Positions 43,193 to 54,925 of a DNA stretch of 64,000 nt are shown piece by piece (the first letter of the stretch is position 1; every line of letters starts with the position of its first letter). Source of the stretch: Vanessa cardui (taxonomy: Eukaryota; Arthropoda; Insecta; Lepidoptera; Nymphalidae); assembly GCF_905220365.1 (NCBI RefSeq), contig NC_061141.1, positions 2,673,501 to 2,737,500 of the forward strand. The letters run 5' to 3'. Both the position numbers and the translations under genes were made by a program. Below the pieces are notes generated by a model that had not been told where the DNA came from, searched no databases, and saw nothing but the letters and a program-made list of their open reading frames with translations.

Positions 43193-45392
43193 TTATTTTA
43201 TCAAAGAATCTTGCAAATTAACAAGCACACATGCTATGATAATTATGTCATCTAGTATTTTAATAAATTTAAAATTAACGCATGCATGTGGCTTGAGCAT
43301 ATAAAATTCACGTAAGCGCCTAATTACTCTTTCTACGTGAATTCTAAGGCTTGCGATCTGTTTTGTAACTCTTGCTTGGTTCTTTGTCATTTTTACCCCT
43401 GTTTCTACACTAGGAGGTCTTACCAGAGTTACATTAGCTTTCTGTAGAAATTTCTCTACATGTTTAAATCCCCTATCTGCCATTACTATCATGCCACTTT
43501 TTAATGTTTTTATAAAATCACACGATTCAACTATACATGTGTCAGTTGTTCTCCCTCCAAATCCAGGAGAAATATAATTTATGAGTCCATTTGGTGTGCA
43601 TGATATCAAATACTTAATTGTATTTGCCTTTTTATACTCTGACCATGTCATGGCCTGGTTTATGGCCTTCGACGGTTTTTGCACCTCTATCTCAAGGCAA
43701 TCTATGATACAACCGACATTATTGTATCTGTGTCTAAAAGCCATTGGTAAAGTCCTTTTTATCATATCTTTATCAAGTTCCACAATAAAAGGACGCATCA
43801 AACTAGCAATTAGAGGTATGTTTTTTAATATTCGTCTGCCAGCTGATTAAATGTAACATCTAATCTTATCTTGTTTAAACATAATAATATATGATGTTTT
43901 GGAATTTTTAGCTCATCTTTTAAAATATCAATTAAGTAATAACAGTTACTGGGAATACCAAGATACAAGCGTGGCTTTTTTTCATTTTTTTTAATTGTGT
44001 ACTCCAACATCATATCAGCTTGACTTTTTCTTTCTTCTGCAATCAATTCACTATCTGAAGATGACTTCACTTGCAAAGAATGTACGGATGATGAACAACT
44101 AGAGGATGGCTCGCATGGTGTATATAAGGAAACGTCACTATCTGAGTGCACTGCCTCAATCAACATTTTTTTTTTTTAATTTTGTTCAGGTTTGAGCCAG
44201 AAGGATATAATTTTTTAATGGTCTCATCTTTAAATAGGGATGTAAAACTCGATGTTACTGATGGCTTCAAGGGTGACAATGCCTGGCTTACTGTTTTAAT
44301 TCGGGTCTGACTTGCTTTGCTCCTGAACTTGTGTGTGATATGTACTTGAACTGATTTGTCCACTTTCTGTTCACATAAAGGTTCAGGCTCATTCTGTCTG
44401 GTTGTATGAAAATCTGAAAAATAAATAAAAGTAATTAGTTTCATAATCATTACTGAGAAATTATTGTAATGACAAATGAATGCAATATGTAATCAATCAT
44501 ACTTAAATCCTCACAGAGGGTGAATCAGACTATCAATATGAACAGCTCTTCCTATAGGACCAAAGCTGAAATTTGGCATTCCCATAAACCTTGCCGATGG
44601 GCCTAGCTCTTGTATTAAAATGTAAAACAAATAATTGAGTTCTCAGCATTGGTCCCATAGGAAAAGTTGTTCATATTGATGGTCTGAGTCACCCTGAGAG
44701 TTTCTTAGCATAGTTGATTACACATTGCATATTTAAACATACCTGAGCTTGTATGTGGAATATCTTTAAGACTTTGCGAACAAGTTTGTTCTGGATTTTC
44801 CAGACGCTCCATATTTTGTATTCTCTTCAAGACACTCTGCTATTATCTCGATTCTCTTTTTTTAAACATAAATGGTCGTTCTGTGCTGCTACATGTCCGT
44901 TTCCTTCTGTCTTCCTGACATTCAAATTTACTTGGGGTACATCCTGGTTTCAATAGCACTTTTGATACTTTTCCCATGATATGATACTCAGTATAATTGA
45001 GCATATCATTAGGTAACTACAAAAAAACAAGAAATGGTGCTTATTGTGTACAATAAATAATGTGGGACAACAGAACTCCATGAAAAACCTTTACTAAGAT
45101 CAAACCTCAAACCATATTTACAAAAATTATGTAAGAAAAATAAATATCTTTTTCTATAATTACGTGTTCGCTGGATTGCATTTTATTTAATACTTACATC
45201 GAAATGGTCTTCAAAAAAGTACATTCTTGAAATTGATGATAAACAATTTGCATCATTTCGCCTTGCAAGATTTAGCCACTTTTTCCTTACTTCTGCGTTG
45301 CTTGGGACAAATATAAATAATTTGTTTGGCGTTTTAATGCTTGTGCTTTCACACTGGGGCACCATACAGTACTTATAATACGACGCATCCAT
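43193..45392 (-). pseudogene. THAP-DDE transposase of ISL2EU-like element, copy B
   Basis: The start ATG is at 45392. The first exon (45198-45392) is a THAP domain: C-M-V-P-Q-C, T-P-N-K-L-F-I-F, K-K-W-L-N and F-F-E-D-H-F-D, where the usual Cys of C-E-D-H-F reads Phe. Further exons lie near 44742-45017 and 44045-44413, and the DDE exon at 43193-44040 contains I-I-D-C-L-E-I-E, M-A-D-R-G-F and H-V-E-R-V-I-R-R. A deletion of about 34 bp near 43828 (intact in copy A) and frame breaks in the second exon inactivate it. It is convergent with the nuclease gene, with 69 bp between stops. Confidence 0.8.
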
Positions 45393-45500
45393 TTTTTATC
45401 ATGAAATATCAACAATCGCCATACACAAACAGCTGTGTTTTGCACGGGATGACGTCACACTGACGCCATGACAGTTTTGAGCATTTTCGGTGGAAAATAA

Positions 45501-45784
45501 ATGTCATTTTTATAAATGCAAAATACAAATTGAAAATCGATATATTTTCAAAAAATCAAATTTTTTTTCATGTATAATGGATACTCAGGTATATTAATTA
45601 GCAATCAATCAAATTTAGGCAACTACCCTATTCAAGCGCAATGTTCACTCCGGAACACTGGGTCAATCTCACAGAGTATGTCCTTGAAACACCTAGACAA
45701 TGTTGTGACATTGAAAGCGCGGGGCGAACGTGGTACGAAAGTGGTGAAGTTATATATAGCCTATAGCGAATGCTTGAAGAAAGA
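45501..45784 (+). other. Non-coding between ISL2EU B and ITm 2
   Basis: No gene is supported. AT-rich up to 45600, then mixed sequence that may be the 5' leader of the ITm element that follows. Confidence 0.3.
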
Positions 45785-47326
45785 CAACAAGGATAAAAAA
45801 ATGAAAAAAATGTTGCTATTAACAGATATATAAGCATGTTAAAAGCAACATCACGTCGTACCCATACGAGTCCGAGATCTTAAAAACTACGGCCAATATT
45901 ATGGGTGTGGCGCAGTCCACCATTTACAGAATACTAAATGAATATAAGAAAGAGCACTAAATAGACTCTCCTCCAAAAGTAACAAAACCTTCGAGATCAA
46001 TAATAGCAAATCTGGATGACTTTACGCTAACTGAGATCATAAGAAGCGTTCACGACTTCTACTACCGCGGTGAACTCCCGACGGTCGACATGATTGTTGA
46101 AGCGGTCAATTCTGATCCCGATTTTCTGTCACTATCGAGGACCACTATGTGTAGGATTTAAAAAAAATCAATTTTAAATACATTAAAAGATCAAGGCGAA
46201 GTTTGCTCCTCGATAAACCAGATTTGCAAATTTGGAGGTACAGGTACTTCCTCAAAATGGAAGCATATCGGCGGGAAAACCGAATAATCTATTACTTAGA
46301 CGAAACTTGGGTTAATGAAGGTGAGTTGTCTTGTTATTTGATAAAATAGATAAAAATTATATTCCGTTGTTAAACGTTTAAATTTTTTTAGGACACACTG
46401 CTAATTATATTTGGGTCGACAACGACATCGAGAACTCCCGTCGAGCCTATTTAAGTGGGCTAACAACAGGCCTCAAAAATCCTGTAAAAGGAAAACAAAT
46501 CATAGTCGCTCATATAGGGAGCGACGACGGGTTTTTTCGATGACAGTGAACTCATTTTTGAGTCTAAAAAGCAAGAAGGCGATTACCATGGAGACATGGA
46601 CGCCAATAATTTTGAAAAATGGTATTATTCTCTGTATATCACTCTTACTCTTCTTGATGTTCATAATAATTTTATTAATAAATAATTTTATTAGTAATAG
46701 TATCTAATAATATGTTTTTTTTTTCTATTAAGTTTCCTCGATATACTTTAATTAACAAGTTAGAACCAGGGTCAGTCGTCGTAATGGACAATGCCCCGTA
46801 CCACTTACGCCAAGTGGAGCGACTGCCAAATATGTCTTGAAGGAAAGAAGAGATACAAGCTTGGCTTACGAATAAAAGAATAGCTTTCGAACGAAGCGAA
46901 ATAAAAGCTGAGCTTCTGAGCAAGATAGATAAAGAAATATTTAAAATAAAATCTATTGACTATATAGCCGAAGCTAAAAACATAACAATTTGTCGTCTTC
47001 CTCCATATAATTGCGAGCTCAACCAAATCGAATTAATTTGGGCTCAAGTTAAATCTTATATTGGCCGAAAAAATAAAACCTTTAAAATTCCAGAGGTTAG
47101 AAATCTGCTCCACGAGGCTATTAAAACGATAGACAAAAATAAGTGATTACGGTGCATTGACCATGTAATAAAAGAGGAAAAGAAAATGAAAGAATTGGAC
47201 GGAATTTTGGATGTCACGACGTCGGATCCTACGAAATGTATTATTTCGGTTTCTGACAGTTCAGAAACCCAGTGTGGCAAGGCCCTTCATGTAAAGATGA
47301 ACTCAGAGTTAAATAAAATAAAAAAA
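45785..47326 (+). pseudogene. ITm (DD80E-type) transposase 2
   Basis: The N-terminal helix-turn-helix (I-M-G-V-A-Q-S-T-I-Y-R-I-L) matches the fragment at 11620. The catalytic part follows: Y-L-D-E-T-W-V-N-E-G (first Asp, near 46299), then after an intron (about 46321-46391) Y-I-W-V-D-N, G-S-D-D-G-F-F, V-V-M-D-N-A-P-Y-H (second Asp at 46787) and C-E-L-N-Q-I-E-L-I-W (Glu at 47030). The second Asp and the Glu are exactly 81 codons apart. Lesions include TAA or TGA near 45958, 46158, 46838 and 47143, and a frameshift near 46535. Ends were not resolved. Confidence 0.8.
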
Positions 47327-48261
47327 TGACATTCAAATTAAAAAAAAACAAATTCATATCTGGTATTTTTTTTATCTCTCCATTTGGTATGACGTTACGA
47401 AGCTAGGTGCACAGATGTATCCGACGGGTTGTAACTTGGATTATTAAATCCGTTAATTTTGTTAAACAGTTAGCACTGTGTTAAAAAATAACAGCGTTGT
47501 TTGCAATATTATCAGCTACCAAGAAGACGTCTCACAAAAAATGCTGTCCCTACAATAAACTTAAATAAGATAGTCCACCAAACTGCAAAATTCAAAATCT
47601 GGGATTGCCTTACTGGATACTTGTTAGTATTTTTTATAACACTTTAGTTGTCCAACCTATCCAACTTGAGTTGTTCTGAGCCGGAAAGTTGTATATATAC
47701 AGATTATTTGACACATTTCCTGATCATTTTATAAATTATATACATTTCCTAGGAACTTTCTCATCTAAACAGATGAATACCATTATTTTACATGCACTAT
47801 AAGACCTCCACAATAAAGTTCTAAGTACATTGGACTTCGTTATGGTTCTGAATAGATTTTTATTTTCCATATCTATCGGGTATGGAGCTGCATAACATCC
47901 AAGATTAAAACCAGTCAGTAAGAGTAAAACTAAAATAATAATATTTTTAACCCCCTACGAAAAAAGAGGGGTGTAATAAGTTTGACTGTTATGTACGTCT
48001 GTCTGAGGCACTGTATCGTTTAAATAAGTGAACCCATTTGGATGCATTTCATTCAAGCACATGTAAAGCATAAAGGGTGCTTTATTTTTTATTGTTTGGT
48101 TACATTAACTGCCTATTTTTTCGTGGATTTCTCAGTCAATGTTTGAACTGTGACCATAACTCCTGGTTGCATACCCTTTCAATAGATGTTATTACATAAG
48201 AAGTACTTAGTATAATGAGATTTATATTTATTTTCTAGATAAAAATCACACATTAGATAAC
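47327..48261 (+). other. Non-coding; interspersed-repeat-like segment near 47950
   Basis: No gene is supported. The phrase CCCCCTACGAAAAAAGAGGG at about 47952, followed by GTGTAATAAGTTTGACTGTT and then CTGTATCGTTTAAATAAGTG, resembles a common dispersed repeat of moth genomes, but its class is unknown to me. Confidence 0.3.
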
Positions 48262-48835
48262 TATACGCGCGAACATGCTATCACGAAGATTCAGACTATG
48301 CACTGATGAGGTGAAATCTATATTATTTCGCACCTATTGTATGTGTCTCTATACAGCCGAATTGTGGATCAAATACACACAAAGTGCCATTAACGCTATG
48401 CGGGTGGAATATAACAACGCCTTTCGATTACTGTTCGGACTACCACGATACTGTAGCGCATCAGAAATGTTCACTGAAAGGAGAGTACACGGTTTCTGGG
48501 CACTGATGCGTGTAAGAATTGCGAGCACCTGGAAAAGATATACTCAAAGCAATAATTCATTAGTAAAAGCATGCTCGAGCATTAATGTAGGATATTTGTT
48601 AGAGCATTGGTCCGAAATACACACACATTATCAAGGGGTATGCGAATGGTTATTGTGCGGTCAAGCTTGTGCTCAGAATATTAATAATATTAAGTTAAGG
48701 TCTTTGTTTTAGTTTTTAAGTTCCTATTTGTCGATTTGAAGTGTAGCAAAGTTAAAAATTACATAATAAGTGTTTGTAAAATTGGAATTTTGGTTCTGGA
48801 ACTAAAGTGATTTTATTATTTATTTATTTTTATTA
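48262..48835 (+). mobile_element. LINE 3' end (jockey/Daphne-like)
   Basis: The frame through 48275-48712 (N-M-L-S-R-R-F, L-F-R-T-Y-C, Y-T-A-E-L-W, Y-N-N-A-F-R-L-L-F-G-L-P) is the region after the reverse transcriptase palm in jockey-group LINEs. The 3' untranslated part ends in ATTTTATTATTTATTTATTT at about 48830. The copy is 5'-truncated and sits upstream of a P-element exon, probably in its intron. Confidence 0.7.
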
Positions 48836-48939
48836 GAACATGCTGTCACATCTGAGCCTTCGACATCTGTTACTTCTGTGCAGCCTATTCGTAAGTATTT
48901 TTTTTTATTATTTAGCATGTTTTCATCTATTACACACTA

Positions 48940-49290
48940 ATAATATAAAGGCGATAGTTTATGTGTGTGATTAATTATGTAAGTTTATTACTTATTCACG
49001 CTCGAACGGCTGGACCGATTTGAATTAATTTCGGCATGTAGATAGCTCATTTTGGATTAACACAAAAAAAAAATCTCAGGTGAAACTGCTAATGTAACTA
49101 TATATCTGTTACGGTTTAACGGCTAAACTACTGAACCAATTTTGATGAAATTTCTTATAGAATAAACTTAAACACCACGGAAGAACTTACTCTAGTTTTA
49201 TCTGGCTTCGACTATGAATATGTTTGCAGCCGTAATAATCGATATTCATGCGGACGAAGTCACGGTTTAACGCTACTATTGTACAATGTA
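48940..49290 (+). repeat. Degenerate Helitron-like repeat in a P-element intron
   Basis: Starts with ACTAATAATATAAAGGCGATAG and ends near GCGGACGAAGTCACGGTTTA. These are the opening and closing phrases of the small Helitrons described above. An internal phrase AACGGCTAAACTACTGAACC repeats the theme. The termini have decayed, so the boundaries are approximate. Confidence 0.4.
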
Positions 49291-51449
49291 CATATATGAT
49301 ATAGATAGATAATAATGTATGATATATTATATGATGATGTTGTAACAAAAACTAAACGGAAGCATTCTAATCCTGAATGCAGAAATTCTAAATTGATAAA
49401 TAAACTAAAATTAAAATTAGGTAAACTTGCTATCAAATATAAAGATCAGAGGAAGAGAATTCAAGCAGCTAAAAACCTGTCAATGAATAAAACATTTTAT
49501 AGAGCCATTGAAAAACTACCAGAAGAAATTAAAATCTTTACTAAATTGCAACTAAAAAGTGTAGCGAAACCGAGAGGAAGACGTTTCTCAGATCAAGAGA
49601 AAATCATGGCACTGACTATACTAAAGCAAAGCCCAAAGGCATACAAATTGTTGCAAAAAATGTTTGTCCTGCCATCAATACGTTGCTTGCAAAAGTTACT
49701 GAGCACATTAAGTGTACAACCTGGATTAAACCAGCACATATTAGATGATTTGGAAAACATTGCAAGAAATTTGGCACACGAAAAAAAGTATGTTAATATT
49801 TTATTTGATGAGGTTTCATTGGCCCCAGGCATAATATATAATGAATTTATGGACAAAATAATTGGTTTTGAAGATTTTGGATTATGTTTGAAGGTATTAA
49901 AAGTAAATGCAAACAGCCCTTTTGTAAGGCCTCAACAAAGAGTTCAGATTTGAAGAAATTATTAATAGAAATTATAAAACAAATTAATAGAACAGGCCTG
50001 AAGGTAGTGCCAACAATCTGTGACCAAGCGACAACCAATATAAAAGTGGTGCGAGAATTACACAATGTCACAAAAGCGGAATATTTGAGAAGAGGAATTG
50101 AATATAATTCAAAAGCATTTGAAATAGAAAACTTAAAAATATTTCCACTATTTGATACACCTCGCCTTCTTAAAGGAGTAAGAAATAATTTATTAAAAAA
50201 AAAAAGCTAAATATATACAAAATGGTGATACTAAATGGGCTGACTGGGAACATTTAAAAATGTTATGAGAAGTAGATGATGGAGACGATGAAATAAGATT
50301 GCTTAGTAAATTAACAGAAAAGCATGTCATTGATTTTAAAATACCTAAAATGAAAGTTAAATATGCAGCACAAGTGTTTAGCCCGAGGGTGTCTAGCGCT
50401 TTGCGGTTTTTATCAAGTTGGTATATTTATAATTTTACATACTTATAAGATTATATTTTTAACATAATTAGCAAGAGTAATTGAAAAATATTAATATTTT
50501 GTTTCAGAACACAAAATTCTACCAGAAGAATGCAAAGGAACAGCAGATTTGCTATTACTATTCGATCAACTTTTTGACTCCTTTAATGGTCATTCTTACG
50601 ACGGTTCGACTAAAAAATATAAGCAGTGTTTAAAAAATAAATCACCCCATTTCCAACTAAGGTATGATTTGTTACCGATTTTAGAATCTATTGAATTTGA
50701 ATCAGTAGTTAAAAAAAAATGATTCTCTGTTGATTAAATATGAATCGATTCCACCAGTAAAAATTTGGATACACAATATCAAAACCTTTATTAACTTTAT
50801 TAACTAGAAATTTCAATCAGGATCCCTTAGAAAATTTCTTTAGTAGTATTAGAAGTAATGGTGTTCGTAATATTAATCCTTTTTGCAATCAGTTTATAAA
50901 TGCGTATAAGACTTTATTAATCAATAATTTTAATTCTGTTCATTCTGTAAGAGCTAATTGTGAGAACGATTGTAATAAATCATATCAATCAATGGGAAAT
51001 ATGCTGAATAATAAATGTGATGATTCAGAGAATATTGATTTTGCATGTGAAATTGATGCTTTATCAACCATAATGAACAATAATAAAGGTAATGATTGTT
51101 TGATTTATAGTGAATCAAAAAAATATGTTACTGGATATGTAATAAAAAAAATGAAATCGAAAATATTCAAAAAATGCTATATTTGTGTACGAGATTTATG
51201 TAGATCAGAAGCTGATTTGCAATCTTTTAACTATGAAGTTCAAAACAAATACAAAACAATCATTATTCCACCCTAGCGATAATTTGAATAATTTGATGAA
51301 TGATATTTATCACACTATTATAACATGCGTACTTGATTGTCCAGAAACATTATCATTAAATAAAAAAATCAAATATATCCTTAATTGTGCACGCGATTAT
51401 AATTTAATTACTTGTGATCAACATAAGGAGGAGCTGATTGATGTATTAA

Positions 51450-54400
51450 CACGTTGACGGACAGTACTGCCTGTAGGCGTCAAGCCAGTCAGAAGTAATA
51501 CGACAGTACGCCCTTCGACGTCGATCTTTTGACTAGTTTAAACACAGTACGTCATAAGACGTGAAATTTTACAGGCATTCATAAGGAAGGGCATGTTGTA
51601 CTGTCACCGAAGATATATTTTAGAGTTTGTACTGTCACCACACAATGTTTAAAAATCTGTTCAAAGAAAGTACCTGCACACACACATCCACATTTTTTCG
51701 GCACCGCCCTCACACACACTACGCCCATAGCCGTCGTGTTTTCATACATTTTGTTTAGTACTGCGCCACGGCGGTGCGCCGACAGGTCGTTACGTGATTT
51801 CGCGCGCAATTATTTTTTCCGAACGTAAGCATTGTTTGTTTTTAACGTAATTTTATTGTTTTATGAATATAAAATACTAAAACTAGTATATTTGTATATG
51901 CAAATAACTTATTTATGTTGCTAATGTATGTTTTCAATACCATTTAGTTGTAATACATTGTAAACTAATATTTTTGCAGATGGCTTCCCGCGATTCATAT
52001 GAAAAAGAACAAAAGCGGATTCAGGACCTATTTGACGCTGCTTTGACTTCTGAATCTAGTCATGACCCCTTTGAAGATGATGGAGAATTCGGATCCGATG
52101 CCGATTTTCAACCATCTGGTGAAGTATCTTCGAGTTCCGAGGGTGAAGCTCAGGCATCACAAATGAGACACTAACAACATAGAACAGCTGCAGTATCCTC
52201 TGGTGAGTCTACATCCTATTCATCTAGTGATACAGATGACCCTGATGAACTTAGTAATAACATTATACAAAGTTCTGAGATCTCTGTAAACCAAGAACCT
52301 GCTCCATTAGTACCTGGTGTGTTTGTAAATGACGAAGAGAACACTAATGTGGATCAAGTCACCTCTGATCAACCGAACCCTAACAATACGAGTCCTAGGG
52401 TATCAGACATACCTCTTGCAAATGAATCATGGTCTCACACAATTGCCGAAATACCAGATTTCAATTTTGATAGCTCTCAATGTGGTATAACCGTAAATGT
52501 TGATGACATGAACGGAGTTCTTGATTTTTTCTACCTTGCATTTCCGCAAAATTATATAGAATACCTGGTAAACTGTACTAATAGTTATGGGAATGCTTTA
52601 TGCAATAGTAATAAACCTCACACCAGACATAGCCGCAAAATGGCATACCTTGAAGTCACTTCTGAAGAGATTATGAAATTTTTTGGACTTAGCCTGCTCA
52701 AAGGTCATGTAAAATGTCCTAAACAAAGAAACCTTTTTTCATTATCCGATCCACTATATTATCACCCCATATTTAGTTACATAATGTCAGGACGAAGATA
52801 TGAGCAAATCCTACGCTGCCTTTATGCATCGGAATTGGAAGCCAAAGGAGAAAATAAGGTTGTAAAATTTATTGATATGATGACTCTAAACTTTCGTAAA
52901 ATTTGCAATGCTGGAAAAGAACTATCATTGGATGAGTCGCTTCTACTGTTTCGAGGTCGTTTGCACTTTCGTCAATACATCAAGTCGAAAAAGGCTCGCT
53001 ATGGCATCAAATTTTATGAACTCACCACGTCTGATGGCTATGTGCTAAATATGAAAATGTATTCAGGTAAAGAAGCACCTGAGCAAAACTTGGGTGAAAA
53101 TGGGTCTAAGACAGAAAAGCTCGTATTGCGATTAATGCGTCCGTATTTGCTACATGGTCATCATCTTTTTATGGATAACTACTATAATTCTGTGAATTTA
53201 TCACAGAAACTGATTGATTTGAAGACTCACTGCACTGGAACCTTGCGGGCAAATCGTAGAGAAAATCCTGTATATATTGTAAAGAAAAAGCTGAAGAGAG
53301 GTGAGCACGTATGGGCACGTAAGAATAAAGTTTACCTTTCAAAGTGGAAAGATAAACGTCCAGTAATGATGATTACCACTGGCCAACATAATCGATTGTG
53401 GAAGTGAGTAACAGATTTGACAAGAGAAGACAGAAAGACGCAGAAGTGGAACTTTATAACAGGTACATGTCTGGCATTGATAGGACCGATCAAATGATAT
53501 CTTATTACTCGTGCCCCCGAAAAACTATAAGATGGTACAAAAAGGTATTGTTTCACTTGCTAGATATTGCGGTATGGAATGCTTACTTTCTATATAAAAA
53601 TTTAAGAAAAACAACGCCTCTTCGTATCATTATATTAACTTATATCGAGAGGAACTGATCAAGGTGATGATTGGGATTCATGATCGAAATATCAAAGGAA
53701 AAGACATGGTCAATCAAAGCAGCATTTATGATAACAGACGATTCCGACCAAGCACATCATCTGCTCCACAGGCAGTCAATATTTCTGGTACTGTAAATAT
53801 CACAACTGGTCATTGGCCAGAACAAATTTTATCTAGACCTGGTACAGCAAAAACGTTTGCTTTCCTGAAGTGCAAAGTTTGTACTAAAAAAAATATTCGA
53901 AAGGAAACGAGCTATCGCTGTAAAGGATGCCCCGATAAACCCCCATTGTGTCCACCATGTTTCGAATCTTACCATAATAGTATTGACAATAATGAATAAT
54001 TACACTGATTTTTAGATTATGAAACTGATTGTGATATCACGTTCCTTACGTACAAAATGTAAGACTGATTTAAATATAATTATGTTGATTTTTGAGAAGA
54101 TTTATATACATTTAGTTTATAAAAATTGTATGCCATTGCAATAACTGTGATTGTTTTGATATTTGTAATAAATAAAACTTAATTTTGACTGATGAAAACT
54201 TTCTTTTATTTTTTACTATCACATAGACATAGACGCCTGAGGGCGTAAGTGCACAAAGCATATACTTAGGGCATATAAAATATGACACTACGGATATAGA
54301 CGTTTACGCCTCAGAACGTACTGTCATATATCTACAAAAATACATAACCTATGTGACAGAACGCCTTATGACGTTCACGTCTATATCCGTTCTGTCATAT

Positions 54401-54510
54401 CATGTGTTATTCTAATAGTTGCGCTGTGACGCTACGCCTATGGGCAATGTATGAAAAATAGAACTGTCTCAGCAACCATAACATGTGAGAGAGTACTGTC
54501 CGTCAACGTG
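51450..54510 (+). mobile_element. piggyBac-like element 3 with perfect 19-bp TIRs
   Basis: Begins CACGTTGACGGACAGTACT and ends with the exact reverse complement. TTAA at 51446-51449 lies on the left and TTCA (one substitution from TTAA) on the right. It lies inside the P-element 2 gene. Subterminal words such as GACAGTACG and ACTGTCATAT recur near both ends. The gene inside is broken, so the copy could only move in trans. Confidence 0.9.
51980..53999 (+). pseudogene. piggyBac-like transposase 3
   Basis: ATG 51980 directly follows a TTTTTGCAG acceptor. The frame has an acidic N-terminus, TAA at 52172, then an open stretch to 53405 with the core S-L-D-E-S-L-L-L (first Asp) and L-F-M-D-N-Y-Y (second). 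A one-base frameshift near 53399 moves the reading to M-S-G-I-D-R-T-D-Q-M (third Asp). A second frameshift near 53625-53660 leads to the C-terminal cysteine-rich domain (C-K-V-C, C-K-G-C, P-L-C-P-P-C). Three lesions in total; the catalytic triad is conserved. Confidence 0.85.
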
Positions 54511-54730
54511 TTCATAATTTATCCATCAAGTTGATTATACATAGTTGGTGTACCGGGGTGAACAGAATTTTAAATGGAAAGATAACCCGATTCGATAAGA
54601 ATGACCATGTAAAACGCCAGGCGTATGAATATTATAAAAAAAGTCGCAAATAAAAACCATTACATTAAAACCGTGTTTTAATTTTTAGTAAATTCTCTAA
54701 AACATAATGATTATATTGAAATATTAAAAA

Positions 54731-54814
54731 AGTACTAGATTGATTGAAATTAATATTCTAATTGACAAAAGATCAATGTTTGATTAGAATTTTAATTTCA
54801 ATCAATCTAGTACT
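54731..54814. repeat. Long near-perfect hairpin (32-bp arms, 20-nt loop)
   Basis: Arm AGTACTAGATTGATTGAAAT (54731 on) pairs with ATTTCAATCAATCTAGTACT (to 54814). The 32-bp stem has a single mismatch, and the loop is 54763-54782. It lies about 80 bp after the P-element 2 stop codon and may be a foldback element, the P-element terminus, or a small-RNA precursor-like fold. Confidence 0.7.
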
Positions 54815-54925
54815 TGTTTAAAAAGTAATTAAAGTCTCAGCTGGCGGCCAGGGTCAAAATCTCTTGATTCACATTTCCATTCATAGAGTGGCGCATCTAT
54901 CTCAGTATGTATATATCATCTATGG

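Larger units (their letters stand above)
41031..45500. mobile_element. ISL2EU-like DNA transposon, copy B
   Basis: Contains convergent genes for a YqaJ-type nuclease (+) and a THAP plus DDE_Tnp_4 transposase (-). The ends share an inverted subterminal block: ACGTCATCCCGTGCCAAACA near 41071, and its near reverse complement (TTTTGCACGGGATGACGTCA) near 45435. The exact termini and target duplication were not resolved. From memory, transposase plus YqaJ nuclease is the hallmark pair of ISL2EU. Copy A (15044-24555) is the same element with extra insertions and truncated ends. Confidence 0.7.
48836..54653 (+). pseudogene. P-element-like transposase 2, split by piggyBac 3
   Basis: A small exon at about 48836-48890 (Ser/Thr-rich, ends at GTAAGT) is followed by the main part from 49315. 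The region shows F-S-D-Q-E-K-I-M-A-L-T-I-L, L-F-D-E-V-S-L-A (first catalytic Asp), T-I-C-D-Q-A-T (second), F-D-T-P-R-L-L-K-G-V-R-N-N, an intron at about 50414-50507, and P-L-E-N-F-F-S-S-I-R (Glu). Frame breaks are seen near 49890, 50208, 50265, 50720, 50790 and 51274. The piggyBac at 51450-54510 interrupts it, and the C-terminal tail resumes at about 54515 and stops at 54651. Confidence 0.8.
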
